Shown here one piece after another: positions 49,993 through 60,092 of a stretch of DNA of 64,000 nucleotides. The notes below the pieces were generated by a model, which was not told the origin of the DNA, did no database searches, and was given only the letters and a program-made list of their open reading frames with translations. This DNA is from Pseudanabaenaceae cyanobacterium SKYG29 (GTDB lineage Bacteria > Cyanobacteriota > Cyanobacteriia > Pseudanabaenales > Pseudanabaenaceae): assembly GCA_025055675.1 (NCBI GenBank), contig JANWWT010000001.1, positions 62,001-126,000 of the forward strand, read 5' to 3'. The position numbers were made by a program, and so were the translations under genes. Position 1 is the stretch's first letter; each line of letters opens with the position of its first letter.

Positions 49993-50865
49993 TTACTCCA
50001 GCGCTTCATAGTTCTGGATTTGCTCGATCGCTAACTTTGCTAGGGTACGCAGCAGGGGTAACTCGTCCTGGAGAAAGGGTTCCAGATGGGGAATGGCAGT
50101 GGGATTGCCCAGTTTGCCCAGGGAGGTGATTGCCGTTTTGCGCACTTCTAGGGCTTCATCCTGGAGAGCTGCGAGGAGATGGGGAAAAGCAGGGGGGTAA
50201 CTTAATTGTCCTAGGGCAGCACAGGCTTCCACGCGGATCAGTTCCTCTTTGTCCCGCAATGCTTCTAGCAACACCTGGCAAGCTTGAGGGTCAAGGTTTT
50301 CCTTGGCAACTTGGGCGATCGCGCCGATCACGGCACAACGTACGTCTAGGTTATCGGCATGGAGGGCTTGAAAGAGATAGTCCGCCGCCTCTGCCCCCAT
50401 AAACGCCAATGCCCAAGCGGCGTGCCCCTTGATGTCCTGGGAATAGTCAGGATGGGCAAGAATTTCCAGTAACCCTGGGGCGGCTGCTACGCCTGTGCGT
50501 GCTAGTGCTCCCGCCGCTGAACCGCGTACTACCGTATCGGTGTCATGGAGGAAAGCCTGCAGCAGAGCAGGAACAGCCTTGGGGTCAGCAATGAGGGTAA
50601 GGGTTTTTGCCGCTGCCCGTCGTAGCACTACATCCTCGTGGTGGAGGAGAGCTTCTACCAACAAAGGTGTAGCAACTTCGCCAATTTGCCCCAGGGTCTC
50701 GGCAAAGGCTAACCGCACTACTCCCCGGGAATCCCCCAAACCTGCTACCAACTGTTGCAGTACCTCCAGGTTGCCACGATCGAAGGTGTCCAGGGTGATT
50801 TCCTCAGTGACCCGCGCCAGCAGAGCGTCATTGCGGGCGTGAACTTCGGCTAGGTCTTCTGTCAT
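49993..50865 (-). CDS. HEAT-repeat protein (NblB / CpcE-like)
   Basis: This 290-residue protein consists of about seven HEAT repeats (LVEALLHHEDVVLRRAAAKT, LLQAFLHDTDTVVRGSAAGA and so on). It belongs to the PBS-lyase-type HEAT group that includes bilin lyase subunits and the phycobilisome degradation protein NblB. Whether it acts on phycobilisomes is an inference from family. Its ATG overlaps the previous gene's stop by 4 bases. Confidence 0.83.
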   Translation of the reverse strand: MTEDLAEVHARNDALLARVTEEITLDTFDRGNLEVLQQLVAGLGDSRGVVRLAFAETLGQIGEVATPLLVEALLHHEDVVLRRAAAKTLTLIADPKAVPALLQAFLHDTDTVVRGSAAGALARTGVAAAPGLLEILAHPDYSQDIKGHAAWALAFMGAEAADYLFQALHADNLDVRCAVIGAIAQVAKENLDPQACQVLLEALRDKEELIRVEACAALGQLSYPPAFPHLLAALQDEALEVRKTAITSLGKLGNPTAIPHLEPFLQDELPLLRTLAKLAIEQIQNYEALE

Positions 50866-51098
50866 TGGGCAGTTAGAATACCGTAGCGGTCTTGTAGCTG
50901 AGCAATTGTCCGATCGAGTTTGGTCAGCACAGGTTCCAGGTGGGCGTTGACCTGTTGTTTGCTCACCTTAGCTTTTTGGGCAGCGGCAAGGGTTTCAGCC
51001 TCTAGGCGATTGCGATAGGCAGTTAACTCTTCGATTAGTTCTCCTAGCTCCTCCGCCGTAGCATTATCTAAGTTGTTTATCTCAGGCACTTCTAACAT
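50862..51098 (-). CDS. Small helical protein coupled to the HEAT protein
   Basis: This 78-residue, acidic, helical coiled-coil protein (TAEELGELIEELTAYRNRLEA, trimmed in length by one helix break) has no motif I recognise. It overlaps the HEAT gene by 4 bases (ATGA), so both are made together. A partnership of the two products is possible. Confidence 0.7.
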   Translation of the reverse strand: MLEVPEINNLDNATAEELGELIEELTAYRNRLEAETLAAAQKAKVSKQQVNAHLEPVLTKLDRTIAQLQDRYGILTAQ

Positions 51099-51183
51099 CG
51101 TTTTTGTAACCAGTTTGTCCTAGAACCAATATACCATTAGGAGTAGGGGCAATTCCCCGCCTTGTATTCCCAGATGTACCACT

Positions 51184-53037
51184 ATGACCATCCACCGCAG
51201 GCAGTTCCTGATTGGGGTGGGCGCTAGTTATCTCCTCAGCCAAGCTCCAGTCACTGCTTCTCCCGCCAAGCGAGCAGTTCTTATCGGGATAAATCAATTT
51301 GGTATTCTGGGCGCAGTCACCGATGTCGCTCTGCAACGGCAACTTCTGTGCTATCGCTTCGGTTTTTCCCCTACTGACATCTTTAGCCTTACTGACCGTC
51401 AGGCTACTCGCTCCGCCATTGAGGCTACGATCAGTCAACACCTCTGGCAATCTACTCTCCCTGGCGATATAGCAGTGATCTGCTTTAGTGGTTGCGGTAC
51501 CCTCATTGGCGATGAACCAGCCCTGTGGACGGCAGATGGACAGATCATCCCCTATTCCACCCTGATGCTGTGGCTGCAGGCAATTAATACCGATCGGCTA
51601 TTGTGTATCATCGATGCAGGTTATCGCTATCCAGGGACAACGATTGTGGGAAACTTGCGGTTGCGCAGTCGACCCTGGACTGGTCCCGATCGCCTTAGCC
51701 CTGGAGAACTGAGTTACCAAGAGGAATTGCGTACCAAAGTACCGGCAAAAAAGCAAATGGGGGTTTTATTACAAGCCGCCGACCCCAGCCAACTCTGTGC
51801 CGAAGCTACCTGGGAAGGATTTAGTAGTGGGGTTTTTACCTACGTGCTCACGCAAAATCTGTGGCAGGCTCTCCCCACCCAAAGCATTGACAGCATCTTA
51901 GAGCAAGTAGCAGACACATTACAGCAGTGGCACCTGGAAATACCTAACCCCATAGGTAAGGGTCTGGTCTGGCAAGAGTTACTGGGGGGAGAACCAGGGG
52001 ATGGGGTGATTACCAACGCCGAGGGGAAGGGAGGGGAAATGTGGTTAGGGGGACTACCGCTGTGTTCCCTAGCCTATTCTGCCCCTGGTTCTTTAGTGAA
52101 GACAGCTAGCCAGTTATTGCAAATTAAGAGCCGCAACGGTCTGACCGCCAAAGTGGAAGTGGTAAGGGGAGCATCGCCCCTGGCAGTGGGGACGCTGGTG
52201 CAGGAGGAAGTACGCCATATCCCCCGCAATGTTGGTTTGGCAGTGGCGATGGACAGTGAACTGTCCCGCATTGAACGCGTTGATGCCACCAGTGCCCTTT
52301 CTTCTATACCCCGCACGATCGGAGTCACGGCTGGGGAGCAATACGCCGACTGTGTCTTTGGCAAAGAAGAGGGGCGTTACGGTCTATTTAATCTGGGGCG
52401 ATTCCCCATAGTTGACTCCTTTGGGGCAGCGGGGGAATCAGTTACGGCAGCCCTCAAGCGACTCCGTCCCTGTTTCGAAAGTCTGCTAGCGGTAAAATTG
52501 CTCCACCTTACCCTCACCCCTAATTCCTCCTACCTTAGCTTTCGGGCAAGGGTAAACCCCCAACCTGCTATTAGTTTTACTCCAGACAAGCAAATTGTGG
52601 GACATACGCTTGCGATCGGTGATCAGCTCACCTGTCACGTCCAAAGTTTGACGGATGTACCCCTGTACTTACGTCTGTTTTGTATAGACAGTCGCTACCG
52701 GCTGATGAGTCCCTCCTTCGTTATTCCTCCCTACGCTAGCAATAACGTCATACCACCCCAACAAACAATTACTATCCCCCCGCCCACGGCACCGATCACA
52801 TGGGCAGTTTCCTCTCCCCAGGGCTATTTTGAGATTCTACTAGTGGTTAGCCGTAAGCCCTTCAGCAATGGCATAGAACAGGGAGGACAATCCACCAACG
52901 GCATGGTGATATACAGCAATCCTCTAGGGGTGGTACTCTCTCTGCTACAAGACCTCCACCAAGGAGAAAGTGAAGACCAGTGGGTGCTACCCCTGCAAAG
53001 ATGGGCAACGATCGGTTTTAGTTACCGCATTGTCTAA
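51184..53037 (+). CDS. Exported caspase-fold protein lacking the catalytic His-Cys pair, with DUF4384 domain
   Basis: This 617-residue protein opens with a Tat-type signal (HRRQFLIGVG), then a peptidase C14/caspase p20-like fold (KRAVLIGINQF, GDIAVICFSGCG, LLCIIDAGYR). Active members have FSGHG and DxC. Here the His position is Cys104 and the Cys position is Gly146, so it should not be a protease. A DUF4384-type beta domain (LTCHVQSLTDVPLYLRLF) occupies about residues 470-590. It is probably a binding or regulatory protein outside the cytoplasm. Confidence 0.85.
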   Translation: MTIHRRQFLIGVGASYLLSQAPVTASPAKRAVLIGINQFGILGAVTDVALQRQLLCYRFGFSPTDIFSLTDRQATRSAIEATISQHLWQSTLPGDIAVICFSGCGTLIGDEPALWTADGQIIPYSTLMLWLQAINTDRLLCIIDAGYRYPGTTIVGNLRLRSRPWTGPDRLSPGELSYQEELRTKVPAKKQMGVLLQAADPSQLCAEATWEGFSSGVFTYVLTQNLWQALPTQSIDSILEQVADTLQQWHLEIPNPIGKGLVWQELLGGEPGDGVITNAEGKGGEMWLGGLPLCSLAYSAPGSLVKTASQLLQIKSRNGLTAKVEVVRGASPLAVGTLVQEEVRHIPRNVGLAVAMDSELSRIERVDATSALSSIPRTIGVTAGEQYADCVFGKEEGRYGLFNLGRFPIVDSFGAAGESVTAALKRLRPCFESLLAVKLLHLTLTPNSSYLSFRARVNPQPAISFTPDKQIVGHTLAIGDQLTCHVQSLTDVPLYLRLFCIDSRYRLMSPSFVIPPYASNNVIPPQQTITIPPPTAPITWAVSSPQGYFEILLVVSRKPFSNGIEQGGQSTNGMVIYSNPLGVVLSLLQDLHQGESEDQWVLPLQRWATIGFSYRIV

Positions 53038-53065
53038 AAAGTATGTAGCGGGGATCACTTAGTGC

Positions 53066-53078
53066 TATCCTGAAAAAC
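53066..53078 (+). promoter_or_regulatory. Possible promoter of the ATP synthase operon
   Basis: TGC-TATCCT (53063-53071) is an extended -10-like element 28 bases before atp1. No -35 box is clear. This 61-base gap is the only non-coding space before the operon. Confidence 0.3.
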
Positions 53079-53098
53079 GGTGAACGAACTAGTCATCC

Positions 53099-53518
53099 TT
53101 GCGCGTCATTCCAGCTAAACCCTACCGACCCTTAGAGGCTATCGATGAGGAGAGGAGCTATGCAGTCCTCAAGGCACACATCCTGGGGATTATGCTTGTC
53201 CTCAGTGGGATTGTCACCATCACTCTAGTTCTGGTCTATGGAATAGATATGGGACTGAGTTATGGGGTAGGGGCTTGTAGCGGTGTAGTGTACTGGCGGA
53301 TGCTAGAGCGCAGTGTTGACCGCTTGAGCAAAGAACCTAAGGGTTGGCAGTTTGGTTCCCCTCGCTTGGCAGTGTTTGTCGCTGTCATGATTGTGGCATT
53401 GCGCTGGGATAAACTAGCAGTTCTTCCTGTTTTTTTGGGCTTTCTCACCTACAAGGGTGCCATTTTGCTCTACGCTATTTACGATTTCATCCGATCGTCT
53501 CGTACAGGTAGTCCATGA
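53099..53518 (+). CDS. atp1: ATP synthase accessory protein I (Atp1)
   Basis: This 139-residue membrane protein has four hydrophobic segments and lies directly before the a-subunit gene, the usual place of Atp1/AtpI. Atp1 assists assembly of the c-ring in some organisms. The start is taken as TTG (53099), since no ATG gives a full-length product. The stop overlaps the first ATG of the a-subunit gene. Confidence 0.8.
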   Translation: MRVIPAKPYRPLEAIDEERSYAVLKAHILGIMLVLSGIVTITLVLVYGIDMGLSYGVGACSGVVYWRMLERSVDRLSKEPKGWQFGSPRLAVFVAVMIVALRWDKLAVLPVFLGFLTYKGAILLYAIYDFIRSSRTGSP

Positions 53519-54243
53519 TGATACATTTCGCCGCCCTGGAAGTGGGCAAGCACTTTTACTGGCATATTGGCAAACTTGAGGTGCATGGTCAGGTTATGAT
53601 TGTCACCTGGATTGTCATGGCAGTACTGGTGATTGTCTCTAGTCTGGCAACTCGTAACCTGCAGCGCATTCCTGGGGGACTGCAAAATTTTATGGAATAT
53701 GCCCTGGAATTTGTGCAGGAAATTGCCAAAACAGCGATCGGGGAACATGAGTACCGCCGTTGGTTGCCGTTTATCGGTTCCTTTTTCCTATTTATATTGG
53801 TCTCCAATTGGCTGGGTGCTCTCATCCCCTGGAAACTAATCACCCTGCCTGAAGGAGAACTAGCTGCTCCCACCAGTGACATCAACACGACGGTAGCCCT
53901 AGCATTGACTGTATCCGTCCTGTATTTCTGGGCAGGGATCAGCAAGAAGGGATTGGGCTATTTTGCCAAATATGTGCAGCCTAGCCCCATTCTCTTGCCT
54001 ATTAACATCCTGGAAGACTTTACTAAACCCCTCTCCCTCAGCTTCCGTCTGTTTGGGAATATTCTTGCAGATGAACTGGTGGTGGGAGTGTTGGTGTTCT
54101 TAGTACCAGTATTTGTTCCTCTCCCTATGATGGCGTTGGGATTGTTTGCGGGGTCAATTCAGGCGTTAATTTTTGCGACTCTGGCAGCTACCTACATTGG
54201 GGAAGCCCTAGAAGGGCACGGGGAAGAAGAGCATGGGCATTAA
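53515..54243 (+). CDS. atpB: ATP synthase F0 subunit a
   Basis: This 242-residue, multi-span subunit forms the proton half-channels beside the c-ring. The essential arginine lies in [14 protein letters not shown], and the last helix reads [22 protein letters not shown] (shortened). Cyanobacterial literature calls this gene atpI. Two adjacent ATG codons overlap the atp1 stop. Confidence 0.96.
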   Translation: MMIHFAALEVGKHFYWHIGKLEVHGQVMIVTWIVMAVLVIVSSLATRNLQRIPGGLQNFMEYALEFVQEIAKTAIGEHEYRRWLPFIGSFFLFILVSNWLGALIPWKLITLPEGELAAPTSDINTTVALALTVSVLYFWAGISKKGLGYFAKYVQPSPILLPINILEDFTKPLSLSFRLFGNILADELVVGVLVFLVPVFVPLPMMALGLFAGSIQALIFATLAATYIGEALEGHGEEEHGH

Positions 54244-54258
54244 TTGTCCAGATGTTGA

Positions 54259-54552
<294 letters not shown>

Positions 54553-54610
54553 TTCAGTAACCACAGGGCTGTCTCTCCCCCTGACAGCCTTTCTAAATAG
54601 CGAGGTAAGC

Positions 54611-55087
54611 ATGATTCATTCTGTATTCCTATTTGCGGTAGAGGTAACAGAAAAAAGCGGCGGTCTATTCGATTTTGACGCGACGTTGCCCCTGATGGCG
54701 GGTCAATTCCTACTGTTGGTGGCAATCCTTAATAACACCTTCTTTCAACCCCTCCTGCAGGCGATCGATAGTCGCAATGACTATATCCGTGAGACTAACA
54801 ACGCGGCGAAGGAGCATCTGGCTAAAGCACAACAGCTGGCTTTGGATTACGAACGGGAAACTGCGGAAACTCTAAAGCTAGCCCAGGAGATGGTTCTCAA
54901 TGCCCAGGCAGAGGCAACCAAATTGAGGTCAGAAGCAATTGCCCAGGCTATGGCGGCAGCGGAAGCCCAAATTGCCCAAGCCAAGGCTGAGCTAGAGCAA
55001 CAAAAAGAGCAAGCCCGCGCCCAATTGGCAGGGGAAGTCAGTAGTCTCAGCCGCCAGATTTTAGAACGTTTAGTAGGGACAGTTTAG
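54611..55087 (+). CDS. atpG: ATP synthase F0 subunit b'
   Basis: This 158-residue peripheral-stalk subunit has one membrane helix (about 28-45) and a long coiled coil. The presence of both b and b' is a mark of photosynthetic bacteria and plastids. The ATG at 54611 gives the normal b' start. A longer frame upstream runs through the c-subunit gene. Confidence 0.94.
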   Translation: MIHSVFLFAVEVTEKSGGLFDFDATLPLMAGQFLLLVAILNNTFFQPLLQAIDSRNDYIRETNNAAKEHLAKAQQLALDYERETAETLKLAQEMVLNAQAEATKLRSEAIAQAMAAAEAQIAQAKAELEQQKEQARAQLAGEVSSLSRQILERLVGTV

Positions 55088-55090
55088 TCT

Positions 55091-55606
55091 ATGGCAGACT
55101 TAGTGATTTTGGCAACAGCAGAAACAAGGAGCTTTGGCATCAATCCCAACCTGTGGGAAACAAATCTGTTTAATATAGTTATTTTTGTGGGGGTGCTGAT
55201 TTACCTGGGACGGGATATAGTAGCGAAAATTTTGAGTGAGCGCCGTCAGAGTATTGAAAGCCAAATTACTGAGGCAGAACAGAGGAAACAAGCAGCGATG
55301 GCACAGTTGACTGAGGCACAACAGAAGCTGGCAGAAGCTCAGGCTACCTGTGAAGCCATTAAGAAGAAGGCAGAGGCGGATGCTCTAGCTGCTAAGGAAG
55401 CTATTCTTGCCACTACCCAGGCGGAAATCCAACGCCTGCAAGCCCAAACTCAACAGGAAATTGCTGCCGAGCAAGCCAAAGTACAGCTGCAACTGAAACA
55501 GGAACTGGTGGAACGTGCCCTGGCAGAGGTGAGAGCTTATCTCGATCGGGGTCTATCGGCACAACAACACCAGCAACTCATCGATCGGAGCATTGCTAAA
55601 CTATGA
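55091..55606 (+). CDS. atpF: ATP synthase F0 subunit b
   Basis: This 171-residue subunit has a membrane helix (NLFNIVIFVGVLIYLGRDIV, about 25-44) and a long charged coiled coil. It pairs with b' in the stator. It begins 3 bases after the b' stop and overlaps the delta-subunit gene by 4 bases. Confidence 0.95.
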   Translation: MADLVILATAETRSFGINPNLWETNLFNIVIFVGVLIYLGRDIVAKILSERRQSIESQITEAEQRKQAAMAQLTEAQQKLAEAQATCEAIKKKAEADALAAKEAILATTQAEIQRLQAQTQQEIAAEQAKVQLQLKQELVERALAEVRAYLDRGLSAQQHQQLIDRSIAKL

Positions 55607-56160
55607 GAGTGACTACTTTGGGGGAAGCCCTGGCAGAACCCTATGCGGAAGCCCTGCTAGCTCTGGGGGAAGAGCAGAACATACTAGACACCCTAGAGAA
55701 CGATGTCCAGTTAATTTTAGCTACTCTATCTAGTGTTGAGGAGTGGCGAAAATTTTTGGGCATACCCCTCATCAAGGCAGAGGCAAAGAAGAACGTAGTG
55801 CGCCAGGTCTTAGCGGGTAAGGTACATAACTTGACTCTCAACTTTCTCCTGCTGTTGGTCGATCGGAAGCGGATTGCTTTCCTGAGTCAAATCTGCCGTG
55901 CTTTTCAAAAATTGCTGCGCCAGAAGTATCAGGTAGCTTTGGCAGAGGTGACCTCAGCTGTACCCCTCAACGAGCAACAACAGGAACAACTACGGCAAAA
56001 AATTCAAGCTATGACCCAAGCCAGTCGGGTAGAGCTAGCCCTATCTGTCAATCCTGACCTGATTGGGGGGTTAGTAATTAAAATCGGCTCCCAGGTGATC
56101 GATACCAGTGTGCGGGGAGAACTGCGCCGCCTAACTAACCGTTTACTTGCCAGTGTGTAG
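55603..56160 (+). CDS. atpH: ATP synthase F1 subunit delta
   Basis: This 185-residue subunit caps F1 and holds the b/b' stalk. The C-terminal region LSVNPDLIGGLVIKIGSQVIDTSVRG, given here in two parts across the family signature, is diagnostic. It is called atpD in cyanobacteria. The start overlaps the atpF stop (ATGA). Confidence 0.95.
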   Translation: MRVTTLGEALAEPYAEALLALGEEQNILDTLENDVQLILATLSSVEEWRKFLGIPLIKAEAKKNVVRQVLAGKVHNLTLNFLLLLVDRKRIAFLSQICRAFQKLLRQKYQVALAEVTSAVPLNEQQQEQLRQKIQAMTQASRVELALSVNPDLIGGLVIKIGSQVIDTSVRGELRRLTNRLLASV

Positions 56161-56173
56161 CAAACTTGTATAG

Positions 56174-57697
<1,524 letters not shown>

Positions 57698-57706
57698 ACC
57701 TAAGGG

Positions 57707-58498
57707 ATGCACGGTTGGCTTCCCCCCCATCGGTTTTTCCCCTACCTCACCTGGGAACAGGTAGCCCAAATGCCTGACAGGTCAAAGGCGGTACTACTGC
57801 AGCCCCTAGGCTCGATCGAGCAGCACGGCTACCATCTCCCTCTGGTAGTGGACATAGCAATCAGTACAGCGGTTATTGCCAAGACCCTAGAAACTCTGCC
57901 CCCTGAGGTACCAATCTACAGTCTGCCACCTCTGCCCTATGGCAAAGCGACGGAGCATGGGGATTTTCCAGGGACTATTTCCCTATCTACCCAGACCATG
58001 ACCAATATTTTGTGGGAGATAGGAGAGAGTGTCTACCGATCGGGGTTTCGCAAACTGGTTCTATGGAATTCCCATGGGGGGCAGCCGCAAATTTTAGAGT
58101 TAGTAGCACGGGATTTACGGGATAAATATCGCGACTTTTGGGTATTTCCTTTCTTTACCTGGCGTGTACCCCAGATGGGAGTTTTAGCTAAAGAACTATT
58201 TACAGAAACGGAAAATTTACTGGGAATTCACGCGGGGGATGCTGAGACCAGTTTAATGCTGGCAATCCTACCTGAGTGGGTCTATCTCGACCGTGCCCAC
58301 AGTTCCTACCCCCAAATTGATTACAAGTATTTGTCTATTGAAGGTAATTTGCCCATACCCTGGGTGACGAAGGATTTATCAGCAACAGGCACGATCGGTG
58401 ACCCCACCCCTGCTAGTCGGGAGAAAGGGGAGAAGATACTGACGACTTTAGTCAACGCTTGGCGGGCAATTTTGTTAGAGATTTATCAAGCAATCTGA
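57707..58498 (+). CDS. Creatininase-family amidohydrolase
   Basis: This 263-residue protein has the metal-binding motifs of the creatininase family: GSIEQHGYHLP, an Asp in VVD, NSHGGQ and HAGDAETS. Members cut cyclic amides such as creatinine, 3-amino-2-hydroxy acid amides or formamide-like intermediates in cofactor synthesis (MftE). Those roles are not expected here. Substrate unknown. It begins 9 bases after atpA, in the operon position normally held by atpC, and may be transcribed with it. Confidence 0.88.
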   Translation: MHGWLPPHRFFPYLTWEQVAQMPDRSKAVLLQPLGSIEQHGYHLPLVVDIAISTAVIAKTLETLPPEVPIYSLPPLPYGKATEHGDFPGTISLSTQTMTNILWEIGESVYRSGFRKLVLWNSHGGQPQILELVARDLRDKYRDFWVFPFFTWRVPQMGVLAKELFTETENLLGIHAGDAETSLMLAILPEWVYLDRAHSSYPQIDYKYLSIEGNLPIPWVTKDLSATGTIGDPTPASREKGEKILTTLVNAWRAILLEIYQAI

Positions 58499-58634
58499 TT
58501 CTGTTAAATTTGCTACTGCTGCCAAAGTGTGCTGGGCTGCTACTTTCATCTTTGTTAAGACTTGCATTGTTTAAGTATTTCTTCTAGTAACTCCCCTATC
58601 ATCTTAAACAGCAAAATTTGATGGAAGTTGACCT

Positions 58635-60092
58635 ATGGCAAGCACGATTCCCCTTTTAACCACTCTGCCCCCCATTAGTGGCAAGGAAAACCAAATCTCA
58701 GCAATAACCAGGGGGAACGAATTTATCTACCTGCCCCGTACTAAGGTAGACCCTAGGCAAATTCGATCGGCTTTTGCCTGCGCTCTCCATATGCACCAAC
58801 CGACAATTCCTGCGGGTAAGGATGGGGAGTTAATTTCCAACTTGCAGTATATGTTTGAGCATCCCTACGAGGGGGACAACCACAATGCTTCTACCTTTGC
58901 TTGGTGCTATCAGCGGATGGGGGATTTTATTCCCGAACTGGTAGATAGGGGTTTAAGCCCCCGCATCATGCTGGACTACTCAGGCAACTTGCTCTGGGGC
59001 TTGGAACAGATGGGCAGGGAAGACATTTTAGAAAAACTGCGCCGCATTACCCTAGATGAGCGCTATTCCCCCTACGTAGAGTGGTTAGGGACGATGTGGA
59101 GTCACGCTGTAGTTCCCTCTACTCCCATCCCTGACATCATTTTGCATATTCGTGCCTGGCAACAACATTTCTTAGCACTATTTGGGGAAGCAGCCCTCGC
59201 CCGTGTCCAAGGATTCTCCCCACCCGAGATGCACTTGCCTAACCATCCTGATACCCTCTATGAGTACATCAGAGCACTGAAGGAATGCGGCTACCGCTGG
59301 CTATTGGTACAAGAGCATTCTGTGGAAACCTTAGAGGGACATGGTCTGCCAACGGCGCAAAAATATGTGCCTAATCGCCTAGTTGCCCGTAATTCCAGGG
59401 GGGAAACGATCGAGATTTTAGCCCTCATCAAAACCCAAGGTTCGGACACCAAACTAGTAGCCCAGATGCAACCCTACCACGAGGCTAAGGGCAGGGGGAG
59501 ACAAACAGTGGGGGGGATAGAGATTCCCAGCTGCGTCACCCAGATTGCCGACGGTGAAAACGGTGGTGTGATGATGAATGAATTTCCCCGCGACTTTTTC
59601 CCCGTGTGGGAGCAGGTTAAACAAAACCCTGATGTGATTGGTCTCAACGGAACGGAATATCTGGAAGTCGTGTTTAGTTTGGGGGTACGGGAACAGGATT
59701 TACCCCCCTGTCAAGCTATCCACCAACATAAAATCTGGACAAAGGTTGACCCCAACAGTGCTACGCCAGAGAAAGTGGAAGCAGCGATCGCCGAGCTAAA
59801 AGCCAGTGACCACCGTTTCCACATGGAAGGGGCATCCTGGACAAACAACATCAGCTGGGTGCGGGGCTATGAAAACGTGCTAGAACCCATGAACCGCCTC
59901 AGTGCTAAGTTCCATGCCAAGTTTGACCCTCTCTTGGCAAAAGACCCCACCATCACCGATCGGTCGGACTACAAGCAAGCCCTACTTTATAACCTGTTAT
60001 TGCAGACCAGTTGTTTTCGTTACTGGGGACAGGGTACCTGGACAGAGTATGCCCAGGAGATTTACCGACGGGGGGAAGCGTTCCTCAGTTAG
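58635..60092 (+). CDS. Glycoside hydrolase family 57 protein
   Basis: This 485-residue GH57 (beta/alpha)7-barrel enzyme shows HMHQPTIP near the start, the nucleophile Glu in FSPPEMHLPN and the acid Asp in IADGENGGVMMNEFP. GH57 members act on alpha-glucans as amylases, amylopullulanases or branching enzymes. The exact activity cannot be read from the sequence. No signal peptide is seen, so it likely works on internal glycogen. It overlaps the convergent RTX gene by 4 bases. Confidence 0.88.
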   Translation: MASTIPLLTTLPPISGKENQISAITRGNEFIYLPRTKVDPRQIRSAFACALHMHQPTIPAGKDGELISNLQYMFEHPYEGDNHNASTFAWCYQRMGDFIPELVDRGLSPRIMLDYSGNLLWGLEQMGREDILEKLRRITLDERYSPYVEWLGTMWSHAVVPSTPIPDIILHIRAWQQHFLALFGEAALARVQGFSPPEMHLPNHPDTLYEYIRALKECGYRWLLVQEHSVETLEGHGLPTAQKYVPNRLVARNSRGETIEILALIKTQGSDTKLVAQMQPYHEAKGRGRQTVGGIEIPSCVTQIADGENGGVMMNEFPRDFFPVWEQVKQNPDVIGLNGTEYLEVVFSLGVREQDLPPCQAIHQHKIWTKVDPNSATPEKVEAAIAELKASDHRFHMEGASWTNNISWVRGYENVLEPMNRLSAKFHAKFDPLLAKDPTITDRSDYKQALLYNLLLQTSCFRYWGQGTWTEYAQEIYRRGEAFLS

